Of a stretch of 64,000 bases of DNA, positions 61,701 through 64,000 are shown piece by piece (the first letter of the stretch is position 1; every line of letters begins with the position of its first letter). The notes below the pieces were generated by a model. It had not been told where the DNA came from and searched no databases. It saw only the letters and a program-made list of their open reading frames with translations. Origin of the DNA: Apostichopus japonicus (lineage: Eukaryota; Echinodermata; Holothuroidea; Aspidochirotida; Stichopodidae); NCBI RefSeq assembly GCF_037975245.1, contig NC_092578.1, positions 9,096,359-9,160,358 on the forward strand, in the 5' to 3' direction. The position numbers and the translations under genes are program-made.

Positions 61701-61761
61701 TCAAGAGACAATGGCAGGAGGATTTGAAGCCGTGCCAGCCACTGAACCGGCAGTTGAATAG
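2116..61761 (+). CDS. ITGA: Integrin alpha subunit (no I domain), spliced gene, 5'-partial
   Basis: Joined exons: 2116-2237, 2775-2869, 3698-3848, 6236-6355, 8199-8285, 18265-18410, 28923-29063, 33965-34073, 34704-34798, 36476-36612, 40172-40329, 42914-43074, 43840-44007, 45943-46022, 48118-48265, 49840-49980, 51391-51563, 52930-53119, 53447-53554, 54623-54784, 56264-56377, 57451-57555, 58013-58132, then 61678-61761 (or 60129-60251). All junctions are AG/GT and keep frame. The product is the alpha chain of a heterodimeric adhesion receptor at the plasma membrane, binding matrix outside and talin/actin linkers inside through its beta partner. Seen: FG-GAP blades, three D-x-[DN]-x-[DN] cation loops in blades 5-7, paired cysteines of thigh/calf domains, one transmembrane helix, GFFKR. 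No I domain lies between blades 2 and 3. Blade 4 (GAPRAKELG), the calf-1/2 region (VYYG) and PWW at the membrane resemble the laminin-binding alpha3/6/7 class; that class call is inference, and the symbol is family level only. The signal peptide exon was not found. Confidence 0.93.
2238..3697. other. Introns 1 and 2
   Basis: 2238-2774 and 2870-3697 around exon 2. No genes seen; AT-rich unique-looking sequence with a few TACTGTA words in the first. 2898-2935 is a short GC-rich segment that could be a decayed transposon end. Confidence 0.5.
2775..2869 (+). CDS. Integrin alpha exon 2: blade 1-2 linker
   Basis: Acceptor atcttag, donor gtgag. Continues in frame from 2237 and reads [20 protein letters not shown] followed by [12 protein letters not shown]. 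The NQWLGVSL segment is the start of blade 2. Ends in phase 0. Confidence 0.9.
3698..3848 (+). CDS. Integrin alpha exon 3: blade 2 with ACGHRY motif
   Basis: Acceptor cacgcag, donor gtaag. Starts ACGHRYAND, the family's [VA]C[AG]HR[YW] strand of blade 2, then [12 protein letters not shown] matching the P.GxCY step. The cysteines fit the conserved propeller disulfides, with FPCLD near the end. Ends with one base of the next codon. Confidence 0.92.
3849..6235. other. Intron 3
   Basis: No gene supported. Has a G run near 3916-3926, an A run near 6110-6125 and scattered TACWGTA words. The 171-codon open frame at 5620-6135 has no family resemblance, is flanked by low-complexity sequence and is treated as chance. 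Confidence 0.5.
6236..6355 (+). CDS. Integrin alpha exon 4: blade 3 ([17 protein letters not shown])
   Basis: Acceptor tttgtag, donor gtgag. Contains [20 protein letters not shown] then APGAYNST, the hallmark CQAG.SA.FT....LLGAPG.YN of integrin alpha blade 3. NST is a potential N-glycosylation site. An I domain, if present, would have been inserted before this exon; none is seen. Confidence 0.93.
6356..8198. other. Intron 4
   Basis: Nothing coding or clearly repetitive seen apart from a small TCTCTC/GAGAGA inverted stretch near 6700. Confidence 0.5.
8199..8285 (+). CDS. Integrin alpha exon 5: acidic loop between blades 3 and 4
   Basis: Acceptor attccag, donor gtgag; phase 1 at both ends. 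Reads [20 protein letters not shown] then ETEYETDYT. The strongly acidic loop corresponds to the variable blade 3-4 connector, the X1/X2-like region that is alternatively spliced in vertebrate alpha6/alpha7. Because the exon is 87 nt, skipping it would preserve frame. Two 10-kb introns follow, at 8286 and 18411. Confidence 0.85.
8286..10968. other. Intron 5, first part
   Basis: No gene seen. 8565-8665 is markedly more GC- and CpG-rich than its surroundings, with repeated aaccg/ggttaa words, and may be the end of an old DNA transposon. A G run lies at 10721-10731. Confidence 0.45.
10971..14573. mobile_element. Non-autonomous TA-target DNA transposon (Tc1/mariner-like ends), 3.6 kb
   Basis: Inverted ends of 44 bp (10971-11014 and 14530-14573) match at 42 positions, both starting CAGTACCG and containing ATCGGCCGTGGCATCGTG. 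They are flanked by TA (10969-10970 and 14574-14575). Tc1-like elements insert at TA and commonly begin CAGT. Just inside both ends are dense arrays of ATCGTGA/TATCGTG words (about 11000-11220 and 14260-14535). No transposase-length open frame or recognisable transposase motif is present, so the element would need help in trans. A G/A-rich fold-back block sits inside (12188-12865). Confidence 0.8.
12188..12905. repeat. Low-complexity fold-back block inside the transposon
   Basis: The left arm has TTCCGACAATTG near 12190 and T-rich 'ggaccaatttttt' units. The right arm has many ~34-bp units of the type 'gggtccaaaaaaattgagtc' and ends with AATTGTCGGAAC near 12854, the reverse complement of the left tip. 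Then come two copies of 'gagacgtcggaacata'. The open frames here on both strands are by-products of the repeat. Confidence 0.7.
14576..17154. other. Intron 5, middle part
   Basis: Rich in TACTGTA words (chains at 14715-14726 and 15780-15791). 15270-15650 is a higher-GC stretch without a coding signature; it may be worth a conservation check as a regulatory element. No gene seen. Confidence 0.45.
15776..16550 (+). repeat. Diverged duplication, ~235-bp copies 540 bp apart
   Basis: 15776-16010 and 16319-16550 share, in order, gatgta, ggcttcattatttcattc, ataatttgt, ggttgcttg/agttgcttg, aacacattc, gtttttgtccaa/tgttttgtccaa and aaatgcaa. Many differences suggest an old event. Confidence 0.7.
17155..17640 (+). 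repeat. 69-bp minisatellite, about seven copies
   Basis: CCATGG landmarks at 17162, 17231, 17300, 17369, 17438, 17506 and 17575 give periods of 69 with one 68-bp unit. Since 69 is 23 codons, the reverse strand stays open over several units, giving a repeated 23-residue peptide with [10 protein letters not shown]. The 68-bp unit breaks the frame. No evidence of coding. Confidence 0.9.
17641..18264. other. Intron 5, last part
   Basis: AT-rich, one G run at 18095-18105; nothing else recognised before the exon 6 acceptor. Confidence 0.5.
18265..18410 (+). CDS. Integrin alpha exon 6: propeller blade 4
   Basis: Acceptor acccacag, donor gtgag. Reads [20 protein letters not shown] then [20 protein letters not shown]....GAPR....G.V.I is blade 4. 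It lacks a D-x-N-x-D-G cation loop, as in laminin-binding alpha chains, where only blades 5-7 bind calcium. NST gives a possible glycosylation site. Confidence 0.92.
18660..18885 (+). repeat. Short tandem repeat, 52-59-bp units, four copies
   Basis: cctatgta landmarks at 18667, 18721, 18780 and 18832, each followed by acagta, aaggaatatgaac and atctcacag. Confidence 0.85.
18886..23111. other. Intron 6, first part
   Basis: No gene supported. A 13-base G run lies at about 20666. TACTGTA words are less dense between 19 and 21.5 kb than before or after. Open frames up to ~90 codons show no family features. Confidence 0.45.
23112..23490 (+). repeat. 191-bp tandem duplication
   Basis: Copies start at caaggtttgcat (23112 and 23303) and share acgttggtgatactgaa, cagatcgattgttcatagag and catgaaat.tgatctg. 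Divergence is about 10-15% by eye. Confidence 0.85.
23491..24384. other. Intron 6, middle part
   Basis: No gene seen; C run at 24328-24337. Confidence 0.45.
24385..24632 (+). repeat. 126-bp tandem duplication
   Basis: Copies start gaattcatgcaatctttata at 24385 and 24511 and end cctccagcctcttagtacca. They are nearly identical, so the event is recent. A C-rich stretch follows at 24640-24715. Confidence 0.9.
25557..26030 (+). repeat. 88-bp satellite, five to six copies
   Basis: aaataaaggc landmarks at 25588, 25676, 25763, 25851 and 25939, with a truncated unit at 26027, give periods of 87-88. Each unit contains atgcagggacaatccacaat and gaaagggcacaggatct. Confidence 0.92.
26844..27189. mobile_element. 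hAT-like MITE with CAGGG-TTCCCTAACT ends
   Basis: The left end CCAGGGTTTCCCTAACTTTA and the right end read in reverse (CAGGGGTTCCCTAACTGGGG) form terminal inverted repeats, with an inner CATGAACCCC match. Flanks ctgtagta (26836-26843) and ctatagta (27190-27197) match at 7 of 8, as expected for an aged hAT 8-bp target duplication. No transposase. Confidence 0.75.
27803..28620 (+). repeat. Compound tandem repeat: 214-bp pair then 126-bp triplet
   Basis: gttgatctgg at 27803 and 28017 marks two almost identical 214-bp copies. gagttgaatt at 28265, 28391 and 28517 marks 126-bp derivatives of the second half of that unit. This looks like stepwise unequal exchange, with the 126-bp form evolved from the longer one. 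Confidence 0.9.
28923..29063 (+). CDS. Integrin alpha exon 7: blade 5 with calcium loop
   Basis: Acceptor ctgtacag, donor gtatgc. Reads [20 protein letters not shown] then DLLVGAPLY and [22 protein letters not shown] is a complete FG-GAP calcium-binding loop (D-x-N-x-D-G-x-x-D). The 3' end of this exon with its donor has been copied twice into the following intron. Reading through the donor meets TGA after 20 codons. Confidence 0.95.
29039..29395 (+). repeat. Triplicated exon 7 3' end with donor site
   Basis: tgtttacctt at 29039 (real exon), 29212 and 29374. Copy 2 repeats the last ~27 coding bases and the donor (cag|gtatgc at 29227) and the following intron; copy 3 lacks the donor. Neither copy has its own acceptor. 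Confidence 0.85.
30371..31487. mobile_element. Nested element with AGGCTGTGTTCACATT ends
   Basis: Left end agccttgttcacatt (30371-30385) pairs with right end aatgtgaacacagcct (31472-31487), each followed inward by ggggatcc. It lies entirely inside the 29504-32455 element, so it is younger. No coding capacity seen. Confidence 0.65.
31038..31162. mobile_element. 125-bp MITE with central perfect hairpin
   Basis: Ends ACCAAGGGTGTGC and GCACACCCTGGT are inverted and flanked by TA. Inside, 31110-31123 and 31128-31141 form a perfect 14-bp stem with a 4-nt loop. It lies inside the 30371-31487 element, making three nested levels. Confidence 0.65.
32460..33964. other. Intron 7, end
   Basis: No gene seen. 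A short exact repeat cagcaccccttatggagg occurs twice at 33177-33211. G run at 33802-33830. Confidence 0.5.
33965..34073 (+). CDS. Integrin alpha exon 8: blade 6, first half
   Basis: Acceptor tgttcag, donor gtgag. Contains [20 protein letters not shown], the RFG.[AS]I...GD.N.D.F strand of blade 6. The calcium loop DLNKDKFND is split by the next intron and has lysine in place of the usual glycine. That may alter loop geometry but keeps all acidic ligands. Confidence 0.93.
34146..34215. mobile_element. Fragment of AAGGCACTGTGTCAAA MITE family
   Basis: aaggcactgtgtcaaaag matches the end of the complete MITE at 51045-51227, and ggctgcagcattcaacagccaggctgcat recalls its interior. The other end is not found here. 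Confidence 0.5.
34479..34543 (-). repeat. tRNA-like SINE fragment
   Basis: Reverse strand reads GTTAGCTCAGTGGTTAAC (box A-like, 34518-34535) and GGTTCCAGTC (box B-like, 34480-34489) at tRNA-like spacing. The stem arms are not well paired, so a SINE head or tRNA pseudogene is more likely than a functional tRNA. Confidence 0.6.
34704..34798 (+). CDS. Integrin alpha exon 9: blade 6, second half
   Basis: Acceptor ttccacag, donor gtagg. Completes DLNKDKFND and continues [20 protein letters not shown], a textbook blade-6 GAPYE..G.VYIY strand pair. Confidence 0.95.
34920..35900 (+). repeat. Highly degenerate ~27-bp minisatellite
   Basis: Dozens of variants of 'ttaaggtaatcccttcagg' + 'aacagta' at 25-40-bp spacing fill most of intron 9. 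Divergence grows toward the 3' end, as expected when a repeat array stops being homogenised. Confidence 0.8.
35901..36475. other. Intron 9, end
   Basis: Nothing recognised; AT-rich up to the exon 10 acceptor. Confidence 0.5.
36476..36612 (+). CDS. Integrin alpha exon 10: propeller blade 7
   Basis: Acceptor ttctcag, donor gttagt (weaker than consensus). Contains [20 protein letters not shown] followed by [23 protein letters not shown] is the third cation loop (D-x-D-x-N-x-Y-P-D), typical of blade 7. Ends in phase 2, and the split codon gives K before AKPII. Confidence 0.94.
36980..39880 (+). repeat. Complex satellite, 399-bp core unit, TG tract and AGGTCA half-sites
   Basis: Starts near an inverted ggttcctt/aaggaacc and a (TG)n tract at 37030-37084. 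taacggtcat landmarks at 37331, 37989, 38284, 38683 and 39082 give two almost identical 399-bp units plus partial ones. The end (39580-39840) repeats the opening tgcac.ataactcaacaaggga motif. 399 is divisible by three, which explains the repeated open frames of about 70-96 codons; these are not taken as genes. Confidence 0.88.
40172..40329 (+). CDS. Integrin alpha exon 11: end of propeller, start of thigh domain
   Basis: Acceptor ttgacag, donor gtgag. Reads [13 protein letters not shown], then [20 protein letters not shown] with three cysteines, matching the ..RPV....C....V.C..V..CF.Y.G start of the thigh domain. A hAT-type MITE begins only 51 bp past the donor. Confidence 0.92.
40380..40720. 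mobile_element. hAT-superfamily MITE, 341 bp, exact 8-bp target duplication
   Basis: Ends CAGTGGCGGAGC (40380-40391) and GCTCCGCAACTG (40709-40720) are inverted with one mismatch. GTCCTCTA is present exactly on both sides (40372-40379, 40721-40728). Interior is GC-rich with G and C runs that pair with each other. Non-coding. The perfect duplication suggests recent insertion. Confidence 0.9.
40729..42225. other. Intron 11, middle
   Basis: No gene or clear repeat recognised. Confidence 0.5.
42230..42596. mobile_element. TTAA-flanked MITE, 367 bp
   Basis: Ends AGGGTGTGAAGACTC (42230-42244) and GAGTCTTCAATGCCT (42582-42596) are inverted with a few mismatches and flanked by TTAA (42226-42229, 42597-42600). 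TTAA targets are typical of piggyBac and Kolobok elements. Non-coding. Confidence 0.82.
42914..43074 (+). CDS. Integrin alpha exon 12: thigh domain
   Basis: Acceptor tttgcag, donor gtaag. Reads [20 protein letters not shown] then FLLTES and [15 protein letters not shown]. Position, spacing and the single TC fit the thigh beta-sandwich. Phase 0 at the 3' end. Confidence 0.88.
43075..43839. other. Intron 12 with TA microsatellite
   Basis: Contains an 18-bp direct repeat aattactacctggtccaa/g near 43169-43206, a C run at 43517-43526 and an almost pure (TA)n tract at about 43678-43750. No gene. Confidence 0.7.
43840..44007 (+). CDS. Integrin alpha exon 13: thigh domain, DKxxxLxPV strand
   Basis: Acceptor ttttcag, donor gtaat. 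Starts [20 protein letters not shown], the conserved ..D[KR]L.PI...L.Y.. strand, and later has [14 protein letters not shown]. Length 168 nt, phase 0 to 0. Confidence 0.92.
44008..45942. other. Intron 13
   Basis: No gene or strong repeat recognised apart from a short (CTGT)n near 45411-45428. Confidence 0.5.
45943..46022 (+). CDS. Integrin alpha exon 14: thigh/calf-1 genu, NCGSDGIC
   Basis: Acceptor accatctag, donor gtaag. Reads [20 protein letters not shown] then VEAELPG. F..[ND]CG.D..C..DL is the integrin genu, the divalent-cation-binding bend between thigh and calf-1. Phase 2 at the 3' end. Confidence 0.93.
46023..47358. other. Intron 14, first part
   Basis: Begins with a C/A-rich tract (46064-46100). 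No gene recognised. Confidence 0.5.
47359..47420 (+). repeat. tRNA-like SINE fragment
   Basis: TAGCTAAGTTAGTAGAGCA (47370-47388) resembles box A and the D-arm, and GGTTTGAATCA (47408-47418) resembles box B with the T-loop. No convincing acceptor stem, so probably a SINE head. Confidence 0.6.
47503..48075. mobile_element. Long palindromic MITE, ~570 bp
   Basis: The left arm (from 47503: aaggattggttc, then tatgaaagagg) and the right arm (ending 48074: ctctttcata, then gaaccaatc) are imperfect inverted copies. The inner tips gtcacatcctcac (47671) and gtgaggatgtgac (47885) are exact. The right arm reaches to ~40 bp before the exon 15 acceptor. Confidence 0.75.
48118..48265 (+). CDS. Integrin alpha exon 15: calf-1
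   Basis: Acceptor ctctgtag, donor gtaag. Contains [20 protein letters not shown] then [20 protein letters not shown], the L.[LV]G....L.....N.GE.A....L....P....F pattern of calf-1. A long palindromic mobile element ends about 40 bp upstream of the acceptor. Confidence 0.92.
48735..49190 (-). mobile_element. LINE (non-LTR retrotransposon) 3' fragment
   Basis: On the minus strand the frame ending at 48940 reads [20 protein letters not shown] then [14 protein letters not shown]. This is the conserved C-terminus of reverse-transcriptase ORF2 in CR1/L2/jockey-type elements (SF.V..P.LWN.LP..[LV]R......FK..LK..LF). It is followed by GTGCTATATAAGTAC and a TTATTA tail (complement of 48725-48760). A second such tail, agtgctatataaatgtaata, lies in the opposite sense at about 49229. 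5'-truncated and inactive. Confidence 0.85.
49260..49839. other. Intron 15, end
   Basis: AT-rich, T run at 49724-49737; nothing else recognised. Confidence 0.5.
49840..49980 (+). CDS. Integrin alpha exon 16: calf-1, CSLGNPM
   Basis: Acceptor tttctcag, donor gtgag, phase 0 to 0. Contains [14 protein letters not shown] and [19 protein letters not shown][MF] is conserved near the calf-1/calf-2 border. A 33-bp G-rich minisatellite begins about 55 bp downstream. Confidence 0.92.
50034..50649 (+). repeat. G-rich ~33-bp minisatellite, about 19 copies
   Basis: Units of type aaggatcggtaggggtgggg + caactcttgt with length variants of 24-36 bp. Open frames over 100 codons on both strands result from the repeat and are not considered genes. 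Confidence 0.92.
51045..51227. mobile_element. 183-bp MITE with GTAAAGGCACTGTGTCAAA ends
   Basis: Perfect 19-bp terminal inverted repeats (51045-51063 and 51209-51227). The interior is pyrimidine-rich on the + strand (51143-51195). A related fragment lies at 34146 and a decayed one probably at 52710-52806 (tgacacattgcct). Superfamily not assigned. Confidence 0.82.
51391..51563 (+). CDS. Integrin alpha exon 17: calf-1 to calf-2
   Basis: Acceptor ccgtgcag, donor gtaag. Reads [20 protein letters not shown], then [15 protein letters not shown] and [11 protein letters not shown]. Strand pattern and final G[VI].G agree with the family. NIT is a possible glycosylation site. Phase 2 at the 3' end. 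Confidence 0.9.
51564..52858. other. Intron 17
   Basis: C/A-rich low-complexity patches (51631-51690, 52155-52165, an ~18-base C run near 52761-52778) and the probable decayed MITE end at 52710-52806. No gene. Confidence 0.6.
52819..52958 (+). repeat. 70-bp tandem duplication spanning the exon 18 acceptor
   Basis: Units 52819-52888 and 52889-52958 each contain ctgctacag|tactt and the first coding bases caaggggagagtgtttatta. The upstream unit supplies an intact decoy acceptor at 52859, but reading from it meets TAA at 52885-52887. Confidence 0.92.
52930..53119 (+). CDS. Integrin alpha exon 18: calf-2 start
   Basis: Acceptor tgctacag, donor gtgag. Contains [18 protein letters not shown] and [15 protein letters not shown]...HEF is the calf-2 signature, and VYYG resembles the VYFG seen in laminin-binding alpha chains. 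A 70-bp copy of the acceptor and first ~25 coding bases lies immediately upstream. This downstream acceptor is chosen because the upstream one runs into TAA after nine codons. Confidence 0.9.
53447..53554 (+). CDS. Integrin alpha exon 19: calf-2, [10 protein letters not shown]
   Basis: Acceptor tttgcag, donor gtaaag, phase 0 to 0. Reads [20 protein letters not shown] then [16 protein letters not shown], the V.N.GP......V.I.WP pattern. The last 27 bases plus donor are repeated three more times in the intron that follows. Confidence 0.92.
53528..53800 (+). repeat. Four tandem copies of the exon 19 3' end with donor
   Basis: actggtgttta units begin at 53528 (real exon), 53596, 53665 and 53728 (periods 68, 69, 63), each with aag|gta at the donor position. 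They retain recognisable exon sequence at 85-90% identity by eye. Confidence 0.9.
53801..54622. other. Intron 19, end
   Basis: No gene or repeat recognised. Confidence 0.5.
54623..54784 (+). CDS. Integrin alpha exon 20: calf-2 loop with basic cleavage-like site
   Basis: Acceptor cctctcag, donor gtttgt (weak). Contains [20 protein letters not shown] and an acidic stretch [18 protein letters not shown] sits where alpha3/6/7 chains are cut by furin-type convertases. The P4 residue is Q rather than R, so cleavage is possible but uncertain. Confidence 0.9.
54785..55699. other. Intron 20, first part
   Basis: AT-rich; nothing recognised. Confidence 0.5.
55700..56230 (+). repeat. Three copies of a ~235-bp AT-rich unit next to exon 21
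   Basis: catctac landmarks at 55706, 55928 and 56176, each followed by gatgaagccacagccaa and taataacacaagt, separated by (catata)/(taaca)-rich spacers. The last copy is part of the normal intron end before the exon 21 acceptor. Confidence 0.85.
56264..56377 (+). CDS. Integrin alpha exon 21: calf-2, [11 protein letters not shown]
   Basis: Acceptor tgttacag, donor gtaat, phase 0 to 0. Reads [20 protein letters not shown] then [13 protein letters not shown]. The cysteine triad C....C..[IL].C.[IL] matches the membrane-proximal calf-2 disulfides. Confidence 0.93.
56378..57450. other. Intron 21
   Basis: No gene or repeat recognised; a C run at about 56973. Confidence 0.5.
57451..57555 (+). CDS. 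Integrin alpha exon 22: calf-2 end
   Basis: Acceptor ataatcag, donor gtaag, phase 0 to 0. Reads [20 protein letters not shown] and ends HEADSVQ. Position just before the membrane exon, open frame and good splice sites support it; the sequence itself is less conserved. Confidence 0.86.
57556..58012. other. Intron 22
   Basis: Nothing recognised apart from a G run near 57659-57666. Confidence 0.5.
58013..58132 (+). CDS. Integrin alpha exon 23: transmembrane helix
   Basis: Acceptor atttacag, donor gtgag, phase 0 to 0. Encodes a juxtamembrane PWW, a continuous hydrophobic run ([16 protein letters not shown] then IAVVVLW) and the first cytoplasmic lysine. The same exon can join either of two terminal exons, each of which starts with the LxFFxR half of the motif. 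Confidence 0.94.
58133..60128. other. Intron 23, before the alternative terminal exon
   Basis: No gene recognised. C-rich run at 59656-59670. A 167-codon minus-strand frame (59537-60040) has no family features and overlaps low complexity. Confidence 0.5.
60129..60251 (+). CDS. Alternative terminal exon A: LKFFQR cytoplasmic tail
   Basis: Acceptor ttttgtttag at 60128; phase 0 entry after exon 23. Reads [20 protein letters not shown], runs on as a polar K/E-rich tail and ends NENGQ with TGA at 60249-60251 (40 residues). With exon 23 it gives K-LKFFQR, a variant of KxGFFKR with G to K and K to Q. The tail shares ATEP with terminal exon B, which suggests an exon duplication. Its Y...A.I...P.KE...DA layout recalls vertebrate alpha6 B-type tails. 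Nothing shows whether it is expressed; a possible poly(A) signal attaaa is at 61177. Confidence 0.72.
   Translation, partial: LKFFQRTTKIYMNEAKISGTGATEPKEKQSIGEDANENGQ
60252..61677. other. 3' UTR of tail A or intron before tail B
   Basis: If exon 60129-60251 is used as a last exon, this is its 3' UTR; attaaa at 61177-61182 is a candidate poly(A) signal. Otherwise it is intron. Nothing else seen. Confidence 0.5.
61678..61761 (+). CDS. Terminal exon B: canonical LGFFKR cytoplasmic tail and stop
   Basis: Acceptor acaccag at 61677 after a pyrimidine-rich tract. Reads [20 protein letters not shown] then ATEPAVE with TAG at 61759-61761 (27 residues). With exon 23 it rebuilds K-LGFFKR, the membrane-proximal clasp that pairs with the beta-subunit tail. 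Either exon 60129-60251 is skipped to reach this one, or transcription ends earlier. Confidence 0.93.
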   Translation, partial: LGFFKRGLQETMAGGFEAVPATEPAVE

Positions 61762-64000
61762 AATCTACACAAAACCATCACCAAGCGCTTTCTGGATAAT
61801 TTCTGCTGTCCTTTACAAATTTATTTAGTTCCATTGTTTATCCTCTATATACTAGATTTTGGTGATTTTTCAACTTAATGCTAGGGTTTGATGATTGTTT
61901 TATTTTGTGTAATTTGGGGAAGAGAAAAGTATCAAACAAGAAAAGCAAAAAAAAAATATATATATTAAAAGAAAAAGAAAAAAGGAGACAATTGCAGTGC
62001 TCAGGAAAAATGTCATAACTCATGTTTAGGCAAACATATAAACTTGAAAATGAAAATGTGTATTTTTCACAGTCATACCATACCAGTACTGAATGGTACA
62101 CATATGTAGTACATGTCACCAAGTTTTAATGAGAGTGTCACAGGGAAATAAAAAACATTGGTATTTTCTTTAGGACATAACATCACAAAAGTACTACCAT
62201 CAGTGAGTAAAAGGTTACCAGTATTGTACTAAGTAGTTTAGAGAGTCATATTAATAGACACTTTATATCTAAATCTGAAGTACAGTGTCTTGCTACCACC
62301 TTGACTTCCTAACTTTGACCTTTGTCAATCTCTGAGAATAAGTGAAGTGCAAGAACTCATAGGAAAGTACTTTTGCCAACTTCTATCATGATAACATTTG
62401 GTAACCTTGGATTGTTGGTTTGTTTCAGTTGTCAATTTTTCACATGAGGTACTGAAAAGTTGTCTAGGAAGCATGAGAAAGGATTATTATGTACTTTACA
62501 TAAGAGCAAACAGATCTGGAAGGTTACTATGGCAAATAAGTGTGTAGAATATCATAAAGCCATGAACTGTTGATCGTATAGTACTAATGTTATGAGAGTT
62601 GAATGCACCTTCAGTATTCAAAGGCAGTCGCCTCTCTATTGGCTTTGAACTTCAAGGTTGCAAAGGGCGGTGGGGGTGAGAGTGAGATATTGCAGTAAAT
62701 ACGTTGAATGTAAATTGTAATCACAGTGAGCAGGTACCTTATGATAGATACTCTGATTAAATGTTATCTGAATGATTTTGCAGCAACTCTTTAATAGTTT
62801 ATACCTTTGTAAGTCTATGCATATTCAAACCCCCATGCTACTAACTGTGAAGCTATTCTAAGCTGTGTTTGATACTTTGATATATTGACAGCTCCTGCTC
62901 TCTAGTACACACCCACATAGCGCGGTGTAAAGTTTTAACATTAACGCTCGCAAATAATTTCCATCTGTAAGGTGTCTGTCAACACTTCGCTTATAAAATG
63001 TCAGGGTGGTTTTGTAAGCCTAGTGTTAAGATGTAGTACTGTGATGTACAGTAGACCTATATAGTTACTGTGTATATATCATTGATTTTAAGCATCAACA
63101 AATAATATTTTTCTTTAACTTACCTTGATTACTATTAATTTTTTTTCCATGCTTTTCTTTTATAATTCACCTGAATAAGAAAATGGGAAGCCAGTTTATT
63201 TTAAAATTTTGAATCTGCATGAAATGGATAATCTGGTTGCCATGGGATTAGTCTATCATCTGTAAATAAATAAATAAATGTATTACTTAATACTTTTTTC
63301 CTTTTTTTTGTTTTCAAGTTTATGAGGTTATTACAGCTTTATTTACATCAATTGAAATTTTTAGGTATGTTTAAATTGAGCAAATGCAACATTTTTTTCC
63401 CAAGTTAATAGCATGGTGTAGAAAGTTCATATAACCTATTATAATATATTTGTATCAATTTGGAGACATTGATGATTTGAGCTAACTGATGTTGTATTTG
63501 ACAGGAAGAATTAATATAAAAGGATTTCCAATCAGGCAATTACAATTTTCAGTTCGTTTAGTTTTATATGTATTGGAAACAACTGTGTGAGATGATCAAT
63601 ATATTGTTTATTACAGTTTGGTGGAATATTGGGCAGTTTATTTTTTCTTCTAAATCTGGTGAGGAGGTTGATTTGAGTGATCTTTAAATAGTTTTGTACA
63701 CATGATCAGGTCATCCTATCATTCACTTATCTCATGATTTCATCCTGAATTACAATTATGCAAAAAATGTAAAAATAAAATAAAATAAAAAATGGGAAAT
63801 GAAAGGCATTTTTGGTGGAAAAACTTTTTAACTTGTGTATGTGTCAAGCCAGTGCAACCATCCAATAAATATTCCTTTTAAAAGTATGTAATTGAAAGAA
63901 AAAGGGTTTGATGCTATTTTGACGTCTGATGCATCCACCACTTCATAAATTTGGAAGCTTTTTATTGCTGATGTTGAAATTGTTATCAGCATAATTACAG
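61762..64000 (+). other. 3' UTR and downstream flank
   Basis: No coding content recognised. Candidate polyadenylation signals aataaa occur at 62147, 63265 (in a short AAAT tandem) and 63864, with a run of overlapping AAAAT/AATAAA near 63770-63790. Which end is used cannot be told from sequence. Confidence 0.55.
62147..62152 (+). promoter_or_regulatory. Candidate poly(A) signal AATAAA
   Basis: First canonical AATAAA after the stop at 61761, about 390 bp downstream, within an A-rich context. Confidence 0.4.

Noticed and set aside
1-64000. CRISPR arrays, bacterial operons or plasmid features
   Set aside because: The window is clearly eukaryotic, with spliced exons and mobile element types of animals; tandem repeats here lack spacer structure.

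Overview
This is a eukaryotic, AT-rich, intron-rich window. It holds one recognisable host gene on the + strand: an integrin alpha subunit without an I (A) domain. Twenty-three constitutive coding exons (2116-58132) plus two alternative terminal coding exons (60129-60251 and 61678-61761) join in frame with consensus splice sites. They encode about 1,037 or 1,050 residues. Only the signal peptide and the first strands of propeller blade 1 are missing, and they probably lie upstream of the window. The order is seven-bladed FG-GAP propeller, thigh, calf-1, calf-2, one transmembrane helix, short cytoplasmic tail. Details of blade 4, calf-1/2 and the membrane segment resemble the laminin-binding class (vertebrate alpha3/6/7, fly PS1). 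Intron density, repeat types and gene style suggest a marine deuterostome such as an echinoderm. That is inference, because nothing here fixes the species.

About 95% of the window is intron and repeat. 1-10,970: introns with no coding content apart from exons 1-5. 10,971-14,573: a 3.6-kb non-autonomous DNA transposon with 44-bp inverted ends beginning CAGT and a TA target site. It has ATCGTG-rich subterminal arrays and an internal fold-back block. 15.7-28.7 kb: duplications and minisatellites (69, ~55, 191, 126, 88, 214/126 bp periods) and a hAT-like MITE. 29.5-32.5 kb: three mobile elements nested inside one another. 34.9-35.9 kb and 37.0-39.9 kb: a degenerate minisatellite and a 399-bp satellite full of AGGTCA half-sites. 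40-52 kb: a hAT-type MITE with an exact 8-bp target duplication, a TTAA-flanked MITE, a long palindromic MITE, a LINE 3' fragment, tRNA-like SINE pieces and another MITE. 61,762 onward: 3' UTR and flank.

Three observations stand out. (1) The heptamer TACAGTA/TACTGTA occurs about 120 times by my reading against roughly 14 expected. It is concentrated before ~30.8 kb and often chained end to end. It is exactly the scar left by 3-nt-staggered excision of a CAG-ended Tc1-like element, and such an element sits in the window. (2) The gene has two mutually exclusive terminal exons, one coding canonical LGFFKR and one a divergent LKFFQR tail. (3) Splice-site-spanning segments of three exons (7, 18, 19) have been tandemly copied into the neighbouring introns, making decoy donors and acceptors.
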